Of a DNA stretch of 64,000 bases, positions 10,466 to 19,421 are shown one piece after another. The DNA is from Limnobacter humi. GTDB lineage: Bacteria; Pseudomonadota; Gammaproteobacteria; Burkholderiales; Burkholderiaceae_B. How positions within the stretch are numbered: position 1 is the first letter of the stretch; each line of letters begins with the position of its first letter. The notes under the pieces are model-generated. The model saw nothing but the letters and a program-made list of their open reading frames with translations. It was not told where the DNA came from and searched no databases. The stretch lies in assembly GCF_024518835.1 (NCBI RefSeq), contig NZ_JANIGO010000003.1, forward strand, positions 248,001 through 312,000. Reading direction: 5' to 3'. The position numbers and the translations under genes were made by a program.

Positions 10466-10875
10466 GCAACCTCCTTCGCTACGCAAACGCAATTACTTGC
10501 ATTGTTTGACTCAGCGTTGCATCTGCCTCGATTTGACCCGTGAGGCAGAACGTTCTGCTTGGCCCCCCGAACATTCTGGACTGGGGCTTTGCACTCGGAT
10601 TGTGGCCACGCGGCATGCTAAAGTTCTTTCGCGCATACCGACCACTCGGATTTCGTTCAGGGCCTGTGTATACCCCGATGAAGTTGAGCGGATTCTAGGG
10701 GCTAGCGTTCCGGGGGTCAATCCGAAATCTGGTAGAGTTTTTCTACTCAAAATAGGTATCCCCTCCGAACGCGTGTGTTCATGCGGGTTCCACAGAACTG
10801 AAGGTCGACTCGAATTCGGGAAAACCCTTACGCCAATCAACAATTCGTATCAATTTCTATCGACTGCAGCACCCC
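10466..10875. promoter_or_regulatory. 410-base divergent intergenic region between transglycosylase and ubiD
   Basis: No credible gene. It holds the divergent promoter region for the lytic transglycosylase and ubiD. The clearest structure is a 14-bp perfect palindrome GCAGAACGTTCTGC at 10545-10558, followed by a near copy of its core: GAACGTTCTG at 10548 and GAACATTCTG at 10569, 21 bases apart. No convincing sigma-70 pair was found on either strand. The short open frames here have no ribosome-binding site or family resemblance. Confidence 0.5.
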
Positions 10876-12459
10876 ATGAAATACAAAAACCTTCGTGATT
10901 TCATTGACTTGCTTTATAAAAATGGTGAGTTACTGCGGGTACCCGAGTCGGTAAGTCCCGTGCTAGAAATGACGCATTTGTGCGACAAAGTGCTGCGAGC
11001 TCAAGGCCCAGCCTTGCTGTTTGACGCCCCTCACGGATACCCCCACCGGGTACTTGGCAATCTGTTTGGAACGCCGAAGCGGGTCGCCATGGGCATGGGT
11101 GCATCCGACACACAGGCGCTTCGGGAGATCGGAAAAACGCTTTCATATCTGAAAGAACCGGATCCACCCAAGGGATTGCGAGATGCCATGGACAAGCTTC
11201 CCCTGGTCCGGCAGGTGCTGTCCATGGCTCCAAAAACCGTGCGAAATGCACCTTGCCAAACCCAGATACTGGAAGGGCCAGACGTGGATCTGAACCGGAT
11301 TCCCATCTGGACTTGCTGGCCCGACGACGCAGCGCCCCTGCTGACCTGGGGTTTGGTGGTTACCAAGGGTCCACACCGAAAACGGCAAAACCTGGGAATT
11401 TACCGCCAGCAGCAAGTGGGCAAAAACCGATTGATCATGCGTTGGCTGGCCCACCGGGGCGGTGCGCTCGACTTTCGCGACCATGCCCTGAAAAACCCGG
11501 GACAACCGTTCCCCATATCGGTGGCCCTGGGTGCGGACCCTGCCACCATCCTGGGCGCTGTCACTCCCGTGCCCGACACATTGTCGGAATATCAGTTTGC
11601 TGGCCTGCTGCGGGGAAGCCGCACGGAGTTGACCCAATGCATCGGCAATGACTTGCAAGTGCCTGCCGAATCGGAAATGGTGTTGGAAGGCCACATTTAC
11701 CCATCCGATCACCCCATCGCCGTGGCTGCCCGGCAAGGCCGCGGCGATGGCCAGGTCCCCGAGATTCGCGAAGGCGTGAAAGTATTGAGGGAGCCGCCCC
11801 CTGTGCCAGCCTATTTGCAAGGTTGGGATGTGGCACTGGAAGGTCCGTATGGCGACCACACGGGTTACTACAACGAGCAGGACTGGTTTCCGGTGTTCAC
11901 GGTTGACCGCATCACCTTGCGCGATGATGCGATTTATCACTCCACTTACACCGGAAAACCACCGGATGAACCCGCGATTCTGGGTGTGGCCCTCAATGAA
12001 GTGTTTGTGCCCATATTACAAAAGCAATTTCCGGAGATTGTGGATTTCTATTTGCCACCCGAGGGTTGCAGCTACCGCATGGCAGTCATCTCGATGAAGA
12101 AGGCCTATGCTGGCCATGCCAAGCGGGTCATGATGGGCACGTGGAGTTTTCTGCGGCAATTCATGTACACCAAATTCATTGTGGTGGTGGATGACGACGT
12201 GGATGCCCGCGACTGGAAAGAGGTGATTTGGGCCATCACCACCCGGATGGACCCAGTGCGTGACACTGTACTGCTGGAAAATACACCCATCGACTACTTG
12301 GATTTCGCCAGCCCGGTGAGTGGTTTGGGTGGAAAAATGGGGTTGGACGCCACCAACAAATGGCCCGGAGAAACCAATCGGGAATGGGGTCGCGCCATTG
12401 AACCCGACGCGGGACTGAATGAACGGATCAGGGAGTTGATGCTCCGCCTCGGCCTTTAA
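10876..12459 (+). CDS. ubiD: 3-octaprenyl-4-hydroxybenzoate decarboxylase, prenylated-FMN dependent
   Basis: Decarboxylates the polyprenyl-4-hydroxybenzoate intermediate of ubiquinone synthesis using prenylated FMN, with Mn2+. It is 527 residues, slightly longer than the E. coli protein, as is common in betaproteobacteria. Family stretches include NLGIYRQQQ and [13 protein letters not shown] near residues 175-200, and [13 protein letters not shown] near 325, which carries active-site acidic residues. ATG at 10876 fits the family N-terminus though no clear Shine-Dalgarno precedes it. The partner flavin prenyltransferase ubiX is not in the window. Its 3' end overlaps the converging yqjK-like gene by 32 bases. 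Confidence 0.96.
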   Translation: MKYKNLRDFIDLLYKNGELLRVPESVSPVLEMTHLCDKVLRAQGPALLFDAPHGYPHRVLGNLFGTPKRVAMGMGASDTQALREIGKTLSYLKEPDPPKGLRDAMDKLPLVRQVLSMAPKTVRNAPCQTQILEGPDVDLNRIPIWTCWPDDAAPLLTWGLVVTKGPHRKRQNLGIYRQQQVGKNRLIMRWLAHRGGALDFRDHALKNPGQPFPISVALGADPATILGAVTPVPDTLSEYQFAGLLRGSRTELTQCIGNDLQVPAESEMVLEGHIYPSDHPIAVAARQGRGDGQVPEIREGVKVLREPPPVPAYLQGWDVALEGPYGDHTGYYNEQDWFPVFTVDRITLRDDAIYHSTYTGKPPDEPAILGVALNEVFVPILQKQFPEIVDFYLPPEGCSYRMAVISMKKAYAGHAKRVMMGTWSFLRQFMYTKFIVVVDDDVDARDWKEVIWAITTRMDPVRDTVLLENTPIDYLDFASPVSGLGGKMGLDATNKWPGETNREWGRAIEPDAGLNERIRELMLRLGL

Positions 12460-12802
12460 ACCACATCACGGCGCCAGCCAACACCAAGGCACCCAGACCA
12501 GCACGCCAAGTGGCCTTGACCAGCGGTTGGCGAAAACGCACCAAGGCGGCGGAGGCCACGAAACCCAACAGTGGATGCTTTTTCAACTGGTCTTGCACCA
12601 GTTGACCGCCCAAGGCAGACCAGGGCGCAAGGCTGCTGAAGTTCCGCGTGGCAAAGAAAGCACCCACCTGTTTGAACGCACCCAACCAGGCAAACTCCTG
12701 CTTCAATACCGACACCTCAGCGCCCAGCTCCATGCGCTGAAGCTGAGCCTTCATCTGCAGCAGCTCCTTGCGGGCAGCCAGGGCATCAAATTTCTGCGCC
12801 AT
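12428..12802 (-). CDS. YqjK-like small membrane-associated protein
   Basis: A 124-residue protein with an N-terminal helix rich in Leu, Gln, Glu and Arg that could form a coiled coil ([20 protein letters not shown]), and one C-terminal hydrophobic segment ([12 protein letters not shown]). It starts on the last base of the upstream gene (TAATG), so it is translationally coupled to the yqjE-like gene. Position and shape match the third gene of yqjD-yqjE-yqjK clusters; sequence similarity to YqjK is weak and function is unknown. The end overlaps the converging ubiD. Confidence 0.7.
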   Translation of the reverse strand: MAQKFDALAARKELLQMKAQLQRMELGAEVSVLKQEFAWLGAFKQVGAFFATRNFSSLAPWSALGGQLVQDQLKKHPLLGFVASAALVRFRQPLVKATWRAGLGALVLAGAVMWFKGRGGASTP

Positions 12803-13233
12803 TAGATAGGACCTCCAGCAGAAGGAGCTGTGGGCGACGACGGACCTGACGCGGTATCACTCATGGAGTCCAGAATGGCTTGACGGTCTCGACCAAACTC
12901 GGCGATGGTGGCCTCAAACAGTGGCGGTTGAGCAGCCAACGCTGCTTTCAAACGGCTGTAGCCCCACAAGGCAAGCAATACATAGGCAACCATACAGGCC
13001 AATATGGCTGCCAGTCGGTGTGAATCCCAAGCCAACACCACCATGGCCATGCCCAAAAACAGCGAGGCAAAGGCCGTTGCCATCACGACCACCACACCCC
13101 ACAGCACGGTGGACACCGTGGCTTGGCGAGCCTGGGCCAACTCGACGCCCATCAGTTCCAGTCGGGTTTGACCCATGCCCAGCAGGCTGGCTGCCACCCG
13201 TTTCAGGGCAGAGCGGGAATTTGGATTTAACAC
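12802..13233 (-). CDS. YqjE-family (phage-holin-superfamily-like) inner-membrane protein
   Basis: A 143-residue protein with two strongly hydrophobic helices (about residues 40-66 and 73-92), an amphipathic N-terminus (LLGMGQTRLELMGVELAQAR) and a soluble Pro/Ser-rich tail. This is the layout of the YqjE/DUF1469 family, often filed near phage holins but chromosomal and associated with stationary-phase ribosome anchoring partners. It lies nine bases after the yqjD-like gene and overlaps the next gene by one base. No phage genes surround it, so a lysis role is unlikely. Confidence 0.8.
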   Translation of the reverse strand: MLNPNSRSALKRVAASLLGMGQTRLELMGVELAQARQATVSTVLWGVVVVMATAFASLFLGMAMVVLAWDSHRLAAILACMVAYVLLALWGYSRLKAALAAQPPLFEATIAEFGRDRQAILDSMSDTASGPSSPTAPSAGGPI

Positions 13234-13242
13234 GGCACTCGC

Positions 13243-13542
13243 TTAACGGCGGTTAACGATCAATCCCAACACAAACCCCACTGCTGCAGCAATGCCCACA
13301 GCACGCCATGGGTGATCGTGCACGTAATCGTCGGTGGCTCGGGCAGCGGCTTTGCCTTTTTCCACCACGGCAGACTGCGCATCCTGCATCACCTCACGGG
13401 CGCGGCGCAGGCTGGTCAGGGCCTTTTCACGCAGCTCAACAGCACGTTCACCCGAGGATGAAGCCGCTGCCTTGAGCAGGTCCTCGGCGTCGCTCAGAAC
13501 GATCTTCATGTCACTGAACAGTTTGTCTTTGCTGTTGTCCAT
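13243..13542 (-). CDS. YqjD/ElaB family membrane-anchored ribosome-binding protein (DUF883)
   Basis: A 99-residue protein with a long amphipathic helix (about residues 5-70), the DUF883 signature HDHPWRAVGIAAAVGFVLG and a single C-terminal transmembrane helix ending in a basic tail (VNRR). Family members are tail-anchored inner-membrane proteins that bind ribosomes in stationary phase in E. coli. ATG at 13542 with GAGGAT upstream is preferred over a frame opening 25 codons earlier. First gene of the yqjD-yqjE-yqjK-like operon. Confidence 0.87.
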   Translation of the reverse strand: MDNSKDKLFSDMKIVLSDAEDLLKAAASSSGERAVELREKALTSLRRAREVMQDAQSAVVEKGKAAARATDDYVHDHPWRAVGIAAAVGFVLGLIVNRR

Positions 13543-13638
13543 GTTTTTATCCTCGACAAGGGTTGGGGTTTTTCGAGAACTTAGTCTAACAAAGGAAGCC
13601 CGACTGGGCGCCGGCAAGCCTCGCGGAAGCCCGCATTT

Positions 13639-15108
13639 TCAATCGCCTCTGTAGAGAAAATCCACCATCGCCTCCATCGCGGGCCATGCCTCCCCCGCAT
13701 TCGGGCTTTTCACCAAGATGGCCACAGACCACCATTGCCCGTCGCGATCGCGCACATACCCCGCCACAGAACGCACACCACTCAAACTGCCGGTTTTCAA
13801 ATAAGCGTAACCATCGACGGAATGCACACGCTTTTGCAAAGTGCCATCGACACCTGCGCGGGGAAAGCTGGACAGGTAATCCGGGAAATCTGCCCGCATG
13901 GCCATGTTGCGCAGATATTCAGTAAGACCACGGGCGTCCACGCGGGTTGAACGGGATAAGCCAGAGCCATTTTCAAAATACCAGTCGGGAGTGCGAATGC
14001 CCTGGCCCTGAAGCCACTGCAACATCTTGGTGTTGAATGCTTGCGGCGAGCCAGCCACCGCCAGTTCCAGATGCCGGGCCATCACATTGTTGGACCACTT
14101 GTTGACCTGCCGCACATCCTCAGCCAGGGTTTTGCCCACAGCCGTATACAACTCCACCGTGTTTGCGGGCGTTTTGCCTTTGGTGAACTGGCCAGCAAAC
14201 TCCCCGCCCAGCTGTGCCCAAATTTCACGAAACCAGGATTCCCACAACCAATCCTGGGGTGGCACGCGGATGGGCAGACGGGCAGCACCACAACCCCGTG
14301 GATAGCTTCCCTTGACGGTCACCACCACATTGCCACCTTTTTTGGCAAAGTCGATGTCCATGCTGTTTTTCCAGGCACCACAAGCACCGGAAGCCAGCCT
14401 GATTTCCGACACAAAAGCCCAACTGGCTGGGGCCTCCTCGGGAACCACCTGAACCGCCCCCTGATTAATGTCCAGCATCAATGTCATGGCACCCAGGTTC
14501 ATCAGCAGCGCATACGGTTGTGCGTTGTAGGCACGATGAGGCGCCTCATCAAACGCCTCCGCATCGGCAGCACTCAACGCAACCCCCACGTCGGAGAACA
14601 GCGTGTCATCCAGGACCACGGAGCCACGAATGGTTTTGACCCCTTTCATTCGAAGTGCACGCAAGGCTGACCAAAGGTCTTGGGTCATGAACCCGGGGTC
14701 ACCTCCCCCGCGGATGTAGAGCGGACCGTTCAAGATCCCATCAACCGGCTCCGCAGCAGCCATGAACGCGGTTTTGAATCGATATGTACTGTTTAAAGTG
14801 TCCAGCGCCAAACCTGTTGTGAATACCTTGGCCACCGAGGCCGGATTCATCAAACGGTCTGCAGCGTGGGCGTAGGCGAGCGGCCGCTGCTTGACATAAG
14901 GGGGAATCGGAATGGCTTGCAGCGCAAATTCATCTGCTGACAAACCCACCTTGCTGAATTGCTTGAGAAGCTTGCTGGGCACGTCTCGAAAGGCCGGCTC
15001 AGCATAGCCCCTGGATTGAGCTCGGGCTGCTTGGGCCTGCACACCAAGCAACAACACCACCAAACACGGAACCCAATACTGCCAATGATTGCTGATTCGA
15101 CCTGCCAT
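13639..15108 (-). CDS. dacB: D-alanyl-D-alanine carboxypeptidase/endopeptidase, PBP4 type
   Basis: Periplasmic serine peptidase of family S13 that removes terminal D-Ala from, and cuts cross-links in, peptidoglycan. 489 residues from ATG at 15108. A signal peptide is clear (hydrophobic CLVVLLLGVQA, then AARAQ). The three penicillin-binding motifs are in order: SVAK (S-x-x-K) near residue 92, SNN near 326, and KTGS near 430. The large insert domain between the first two motifs is typical of PBP4. The longer upstream frame would put 17 extra residues before the signal peptide and is not preferred. Confidence 0.94.
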   Translation of the reverse strand: MAGRISNHWQYWVPCLVVLLLGVQAQAARAQSRGYAEPAFRDVPSKLLKQFSKVGLSADEFALQAIPIPPYVKQRPLAYAHAADRLMNPASVAKVFTTGLALDTLNSTYRFKTAFMAAAEPVDGILNGPLYIRGGGDPGFMTQDLWSALRALRMKGVKTIRGSVVLDDTLFSDVGVALSAADAEAFDEAPHRAYNAQPYALLMNLGAMTLMLDINQGAVQVVPEEAPASWAFVSEIRLASGACGAWKNSMDIDFAKKGGNVVVTVKGSYPRGCGAARLPIRVPPQDWLWESWFREIWAQLGGEFAGQFTKGKTPANTVELYTAVGKTLAEDVRQVNKWSNNVMARHLELAVAGSPQAFNTKMLQWLQGQGIRTPDWYFENGSGLSRSTRVDARGLTEYLRNMAMRADFPDYLSSFPRAGVDGTLQKRVHSVDGYAYLKTGSLSGVRSVAGYVRDRDGQWWSVAILVKSPNAGEAWPAMEAMVDFLYRGD

Positions 15109-15183
15109 GGTCCGATGTCCCTTGAATGCAATTGGCAAAAAGCTTATCACTCCACCCACTGCATGCCGGGGACAAAGGCTCCA

Positions 15184-15753
15184 TCAGGTCCGACTGTGTG
15201 CGTCTTTTTTTCGTTCCCAAGGCCTGGCCTTGTCGGGTTTTGGGTCTGATTTGGGTTCTACCGCACCACCCTCTTTGGCGCTACCGTTTTCTCCGGCAAC
15301 CGAATCTGGTTTTTTGGCGGCAGTTGGTGAATCGGGTACTGCCGTCTTCGGTTGCCAGCGCTGCCGAGGCACACCTGGCGAACTGTCACCATCCGAAGCA
15401 GGCGTTGACGCGCTTGCCGATGATTCCGCCGCAGAGCCATTAACCACAGGCGTTTTCTCGGCGTGCTCCGGCCTGTAGGCCGAAGACTGAATTTCCGGCT
15501 TTACCACATCAATCTGATTGGCGATCATGTAGTCATTCATGTCGCGCCAACCGTCAAACACCCCCGCCGGGTGACTTTTCGGATTCATCGCAAAACAATC
15601 TTCCAACGCCCGGCCTGAGTGTCGACAGGCGGCCCCAATGGCTTTGCTGTCTTCAATCGACAGCTTGCCGTCCAGCCCGGGGATCTGCGATAGATCGCAC
15701 GAGCTCAGCATGGTGGCTGCACCGGCCACCATGAATAGTTTCAGTTTTCTCAT
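15184..15753 (-). CDS. Predicted lipoprotein of unknown function
   Basis: A 189-residue protein with a type II signal peptide: basic start MRKLK, hydrophobic core, and lipobox LSSC giving a mature N-terminal cysteine near residue 19. The mature part has two further cysteines in ACRHSGRALEDCF, spaced like the small disulfide motif of entry-exclusion or DUF-type lipoproteins. It ends in a disordered tail rich in Ser, Pro, Lys and Asp. The second ATG (15753) is chosen because AGGA lies eight bases before it; the first ATG is too close. No family was recognised. Confidence 0.75.
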   Translation of the reverse strand: MRKLKLFMVAGAATMLSSCDLSQIPGLDGKLSIEDSKAIGAACRHSGRALEDCFAMNPKSHPAGVFDGWRDMNDYMIANQIDVVKPEIQSSAYRPEHAEKTPVVNGSAAESSASASTPASDGDSSPGVPRQRWQPKTAVPDSPTAAKKPDSVAGENGSAKEGGAVEPKSDPKPDKARPWERKKDAHSRT

Positions 15754-16127
15754 GACCATATTCCTGTCAACAATGAACCTCTGATGGTTTAACGACCGGA
15801 TTTGCCAAAAGTTAATGGTCCTGACGAGCCATGCCGATGATCAAATGGAGTGCCCCTTCTAAAGGCCCGCAAACACGGCATATTTTTCTTGTGCATTGCA
15901 CAGTAAACCAGTACACTGCGCGCAGATTGCAAATCAACGGGTCATTCTTACCCCTGTTCTGGACCGCGTTGGGTTGCCTTTGTTGCGCTAGCTATATGGC
16001 TTTCGCGTTCGCCCATCGCCGCCAGTTCTTCTGCACCACCGCTTAACCAACCGGGTTGAGCCATTCGGTTGCGTCATTTCTGTTCGTCGATGATTGCTTG
16101 ATTCCACATCGATTTGGAACATTTGTC
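15754..16127. other. 374-base divergent gap between lipoprotein and helicase genes
   Basis: It holds the promoters for the lipoprotein (minus) and helicase (plus) genes. No clear sigma-70 pair or terminator stands out. A 71-codon open frame (15831-16046) lacks a ribosome-binding site and was not accepted. The long untranslated lead before the helicase start is typical of cold-regulated DEAD-box genes, but no conserved element was recognised. Confidence 0.4.
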
Positions 16128-17954
16128 ATGTTGACCTCGTTTGAAGAAATGGGTCTTGCTGCGCCTTTGCTGCAAGCCCTGAATGCCCTGAACATCTCCG
16201 CACCCACTGCCGTACAGGCAGAAGTCATTCCCCTGGCATTGCCCGGTGGCGACCTCATGGTGTCCAGCCAGACCGGCTCTGGCAAAACCTTCGGCTTCCT
16301 GCTGCCTGTCATGCACCGCATGATGGAGAGCGAGCAAAGCCCCATGGCCGCCTTGGCAGGCCCTGAAGTGCTGGTGCTCTGCCCCACCCGTGAACTGGCT
16401 CAACAGGTGAGCCAAGACGCCATCAACCTGGTCAAGTTCTTCAAAGGCCTGCGCGTGGCCACCGTGGTCGGTGGTATGCCCTACGGCAAACAAATGGCTT
16501 CACTGCGCGGAGCACGCCTGGTGGTGGGTACGCCGGGCCGTCTGCTGGACCTGGCTCAGCAAGGTAAATTGAACCTGTCTACCGTCAATGCGCTGATTGT
16601 GGATGAGGCTGACCGCATGCTGGACCTGGGTTTCTCGGAAGACCTGGAAGCCATCAACGCCCTGTGTTCGCAACGTGAACAAACCCTGATGTTCTCAGCA
16701 ACCTTTGCAAAACGCATCGTGGGCTTGGCTGAAAACCTGATGAACGAGCCAGTGCGCATTGAAATGGCCGCTCAGAATGAAACCAACACCGACATCGACC
16801 AGAAACTGATGTGGGCCGACAGTCGCGGCCACAAGCGCAAGCTGCTGAACCACTGGCTTGAGCATCCCGACATGGTGCAGGCCGTGGTGTTTACCAGCAC
16901 TCAGATTGACGCGGAAAACCTGGCCCGTGACCTCATGGACGAAGGCATGCGTGCCTGCGCGCTGCATGGCGGTATGCCCCAGGTGGTCCGCAATCGTCGA
17001 CTGGCCAGCGTGCGCAAAGGTGACATCAAGGTTTTGGTCGCCACCGACGTGGCTGCCCGCGGTTTGGATGTGCCCGCCATTTCCCACGTGATCAACTACG
17101 GCATGCCCATGAAGTCGGAAGACTATGTGCACCGCATTGGTCGCACCGGCCGTGCCGGCCGCTCCGGTATTGCAGTAACCCTTGCTGAAGCCAGCGACAT
17201 CATCACCGTGCGCGGCATTGAGCGTTTCATCAATGCCCGCATTCCTGAAGAACAAGTGGAAGGCCTGGAACCCAAAGGCAATTTCACCGTGGCACCACGC
17301 GGCGGGAACAAACGCGGTGGTGGCAGTGGTCGAAATTCCGGTGGTGGTCAGGGTGGCCGTCGCAGCGGTGGCTATGACGGTGAGCGCAAATTTGGCGGTG
17401 AACGCAGCTTTGGCAGCGAGCGCAAATTCGACGACCGCAAGCCATTCAACCGCGAAGACCGCCCTCAGCGCACCGAGCGTTCTTTCAGCCAAGACCGTCC
17501 ATTCGGCGGCGACCGAAAGCCACAGGGCGAGCGTAGCTTTGGTGGCGAACGTAGCTTTGGTGGCGAACGCAAATTCGACGACCGCAAACCGTTCAATCGG
17601 GAAGACCGCCCCCAGCGCACCGAGCGTTCCTTCAGCCAGGATCGCCCATTCGGCGGCGACCGAAAGCCACAGGGCGAGCGTAGTTTTGGCGGTGAGCGTA
17701 CCTTTGGTGGCGAACGCAGTTTCGGCGGTGAGCGCAAGCCTGACGACCGCAAACCGTTCAATCGCGACCGGGCCGGCGAAGCGGCCAGCCCCAACAAAAA
17801 ATGGAATCGGGACACTGAACGGACAGCAGCACCTCGTTCGGAAGATCGCAATCGACCCGCATTTCGCCCAGGTACGCCCAGTGGCCCCCGCCGGGAACAA
17901 GCGGCGAAGTTTGGTCAGGATCGTGGCGGATTTGCACGGCGTCGCGCCAGCTAA
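16128..17954 (+). CDS. DEAD-box ATP-dependent RNA helicase, RhlE-like, with repeat RG-rich tail
   Basis: ATP-dependent RNA unwinding, probably ribosome assembly or RNA turnover. 608 residues from ATG at 16128. The Q motif (SFEEMGL) opens the protein, then Walker A SQTGSGKT near residue 46, PTRELA, TPGRLLDL, DEAD (VDEADRMLDLG) near 160, SATF, and HRIGRTGRAGR near 330. After residue ~400 comes a Gly/Arg/Asp/Phe-rich tail containing a 49-residue unit repeated twice plus a partial third copy (unit core KFDDRKPFNRED). Such basic tails bind RNA non-specifically. The 24-codon upstream extension of the frame is rejected because homologues start at MLTSFEE-like sequences. A strong terminator follows. 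Confidence 0.93.
   Translation: MLTSFEEMGLAAPLLQALNALNISAPTAVQAEVIPLALPGGDLMVSSQTGSGKTFGFLLPVMHRMMESEQSPMAALAGPEVLVLCPTRELAQQVSQDAINLVKFFKGLRVATVVGGMPYGKQMASLRGARLVVGTPGRLLDLAQQGKLNLSTVNALIVDEADRMLDLGFSEDLEAINALCSQREQTLMFSATFAKRIVGLAENLMNEPVRIEMAAQNETNTDIDQKLMWADSRGHKRKLLNHWLEHPDMVQAVVFTSTQIDAENLARDLMDEGMRACALHGGMPQVVRNRRLASVRKGDIKVLVATDVAARGLDVPAISHVINYGMPMKSEDYVHRIGRTGRAGRSGIAVTLAEASDIITVRGIERFINARIPEEQVEGLEPKGNFTVAPRGGNKRGGGSGRNSGGGQGGRRSGGYDGERKFGGERSFGSERKFDDRKPFNREDRPQRTERSFSQDRPFGGDRKPQGERSFGGERSFGGERKFDDRKPFNREDRPQRTERSFSQDRPFGGDRKPQGERSFGGERTFGGERSFGGERKPDDRKPFNRDRAGEAASPNKKWNRDTERTAAPRSEDRNRPAFRPGTPSGPRREQAAKFGQDRGGFARRRAS
17421..17768 (+). repeat. 147-bp tandem repeat inside the helicase tail
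   Basis: Two near-identical in-frame copies begin at CGCAAATTCG 17421 and 17568, 147 bases (49 codons) apart. A third, truncated copy begins at 17733, 165 bases on, because an extra six-residue GERxFG unit is inserted. Within each copy the hexapeptide GERSFG itself recurs. Third-position differences between copies show the repeat is not brand new. Confidence 0.9.
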
Positions 17955-17980
17955 TCGGCCGACCTGAGCAAACCAGCCTG

Positions 17981-18012
17981 AAAACCCTCGGTGTGATCAC
18001 TGAGGGTTTTTT
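17981..18012 (+). terminator. Rho-independent terminator of the helicase gene
   Basis: AAAACCCTCGGTG and CACTGAGGGTTTT pair as a 13-bp stem with one G-T pair around a TGAT loop, running into a T-rich end. It lies 26 bases after the helicase stop. Confidence 0.9.
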
Positions 18013-18068
18013 CGTTTTGTGCGACAATCGACGAAAATTCGAACAAAACCAATCTGGATGTTGTCGAC

Positions 18069-19421
18069 GTGAATCCCAAACCCAAATACCAATGGCTGGC
18101 TCACAGTGCCCGCCGGTCCCGTTTCATGGCGGACCGCAGCATTGTGGCCCTCATGGTGTATGCATTTGCCCTCATGGTCGGCGCTGTGGCTGTGGGTTTT
18201 GCCTATGTGGCCGACTACGCCGCGGAATGGAACAAAGAGCTGTTCGAGAACCACACCCTGCTGGCCTTGTGCCTGCCACCCGTGGTATTCCCTGCGGTGC
18301 TATGGATTTGCAACCAATTTTTTCCGGGGGCAGCCGGCGGCGGCATACCCCAAGCCATCAAGATCATTCGGCATCCCAAACCAAGACTCATTAGCCACCT
18401 GTTGGGGCCCAAGTCCTTCTTTGGCAAGCTGATCCTGACGCCGGTGGTGTTGGCTGCCGGAGCGTCCAGCGGCCGGGAGGGCCCCACAATCCAGCTCGGT
18501 GCTGCATTCATGGGTTTTGCACACCGGGTACCCGCCATTGCACGGTTATTCGATGCACGCTCATTGGTGATTGCCGGCGGTGCGGCTGGCTTGGCCGCCG
18601 CATTCAACACCCCGCTAGGCGGCCTGATGTTTGCATTCGAAGAACTGGGCCGAAGCAAACTCATGAAACACACCTCCACATTGCTGATGGCCATTGTGCT
18701 GGCTGGTTTGGTCACCCTGATTGCGCAAGGCAATTACTCCTATTTCGGCTACTCCAATGCGACGATCGACTGGGGTGAAGAATGGCTAACCATTCTCGCC
18801 TTGGCGGTGTTTTGCGGGGTAATCGGCGGCTTGTACGGCAGAGCGATGCTCATTGTGGTGAACAAGAACACCGCAGTGGGTCGATTCCGCAGTCAACACC
18901 CCTACTGGTTCGCAACCATCTGCGGCGGGCTGTTGTCGCTGATGGCTTATTTCATCGGTGCGGAAGTGCTGGGTGCTGGCTACCATGAAACCAAACTGGC
19001 CTTGCAAGACGACGAAGCATTGCCTGCCGGCTACTTCGCCACCAAGATGGTGGCCACCCTCATTTCCTACGCCAGTGGCGTGCCTGGTGGGGTGTTTGCA
19101 CCCACATTGTCGATTGGTGCGGGTGTTGGTCAATTCTTCGCAGGGTTGGTCAACCACGATGCAGCACCACTGATGCTGCTGGCCATGGTGGGCGTGCTGT
19201 CTGCCATTACGCATTGCCCCATTACCGCCTTTGTTATTCTGCTGGAAATGGTCGACAACCATGAGTTGGTGATGCCGCTGATTTTCGTGTCCGCCATCTC
19301 GACCCAAGTCAGCAAACGAATACTGCCAGCATCGATTTACCACATGCTGGCCAACCAGATCAAAGTCAGTTTCCAAACCACATCCACCCCGGATTCCAAG
19401 CCAGAGGGCCCAAAGACGTGA
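18069..19421 (+). CDS. ClC-family chloride channel or Cl-/H+ antiporter
   Basis: Polytopic inner-membrane protein of 450 residues. ClC filter motifs are present: GGGIPQA near residue 93, SGREGPT near 136 with the gating glutamate, and GGVFAPT near 342. The first motif reads GGGIP where E. coli ClcA has GSGIP, so the chloride-coordinating central serine is replaced by glycine. This may alter anion selectivity. No CBS domains follow. The start is GTG at 18069; an ATG at 18126 is an alternative. The stop overlaps the GTG of the next gene (GTGA), so the two are coupled. Confidence 0.9.
   Translation: MNPKPKYQWLAHSARRSRFMADRSIVALMVYAFALMVGAVAVGFAYVADYAAEWNKELFENHTLLALCLPPVVFPAVLWICNQFFPGAAGGGIPQAIKIIRHPKPRLISHLLGPKSFFGKLILTPVVLAAGASSGREGPTIQLGAAFMGFAHRVPAIARLFDARSLVIAGGAAGLAAAFNTPLGGLMFAFEELGRSKLMKHTSTLLMAIVLAGLVTLIAQGNYSYFGYSNATIDWGEEWLTILALAVFCGVIGGLYGRAMLIVVNKNTAVGRFRSQHPYWFATICGGLLSLMAYFIGAEVLGAGYHETKLALQDDEALPAGYFATKMVATLISYASGVPGGVFAPTLSIGAGVGQFFAGLVNHDAAPLMLLAMVGVLSAITHCPITAFVILLEMVDNHELVMPLIFVSAISTQVSKRILPASIYHMLANQIKVSFQTTSTPDSKPEGPKT

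Noticed and set aside
12802-13233. Holin-like protein as a sign of a prophage
   Set aside because: It belongs to a yqjD-yqjE-yqjK-like chromosomal cluster and no phage gene is near.
15831-16046. 71-codon frame before the helicase
   Set aside because: No Shine-Dalgarno, no family, and it lies where the helicase leader is expected.
17421-17768. CRISPR-like repeat
   Set aside because: The 147-bp copies are in frame within the helicase and adjacent without spacers.
16695-17900. 401-codon minus-strand frame opposite the helicase
   Set aside because: Created by the helicase repeat and codon bias; Ala/Thr/Val-rich with no domain.
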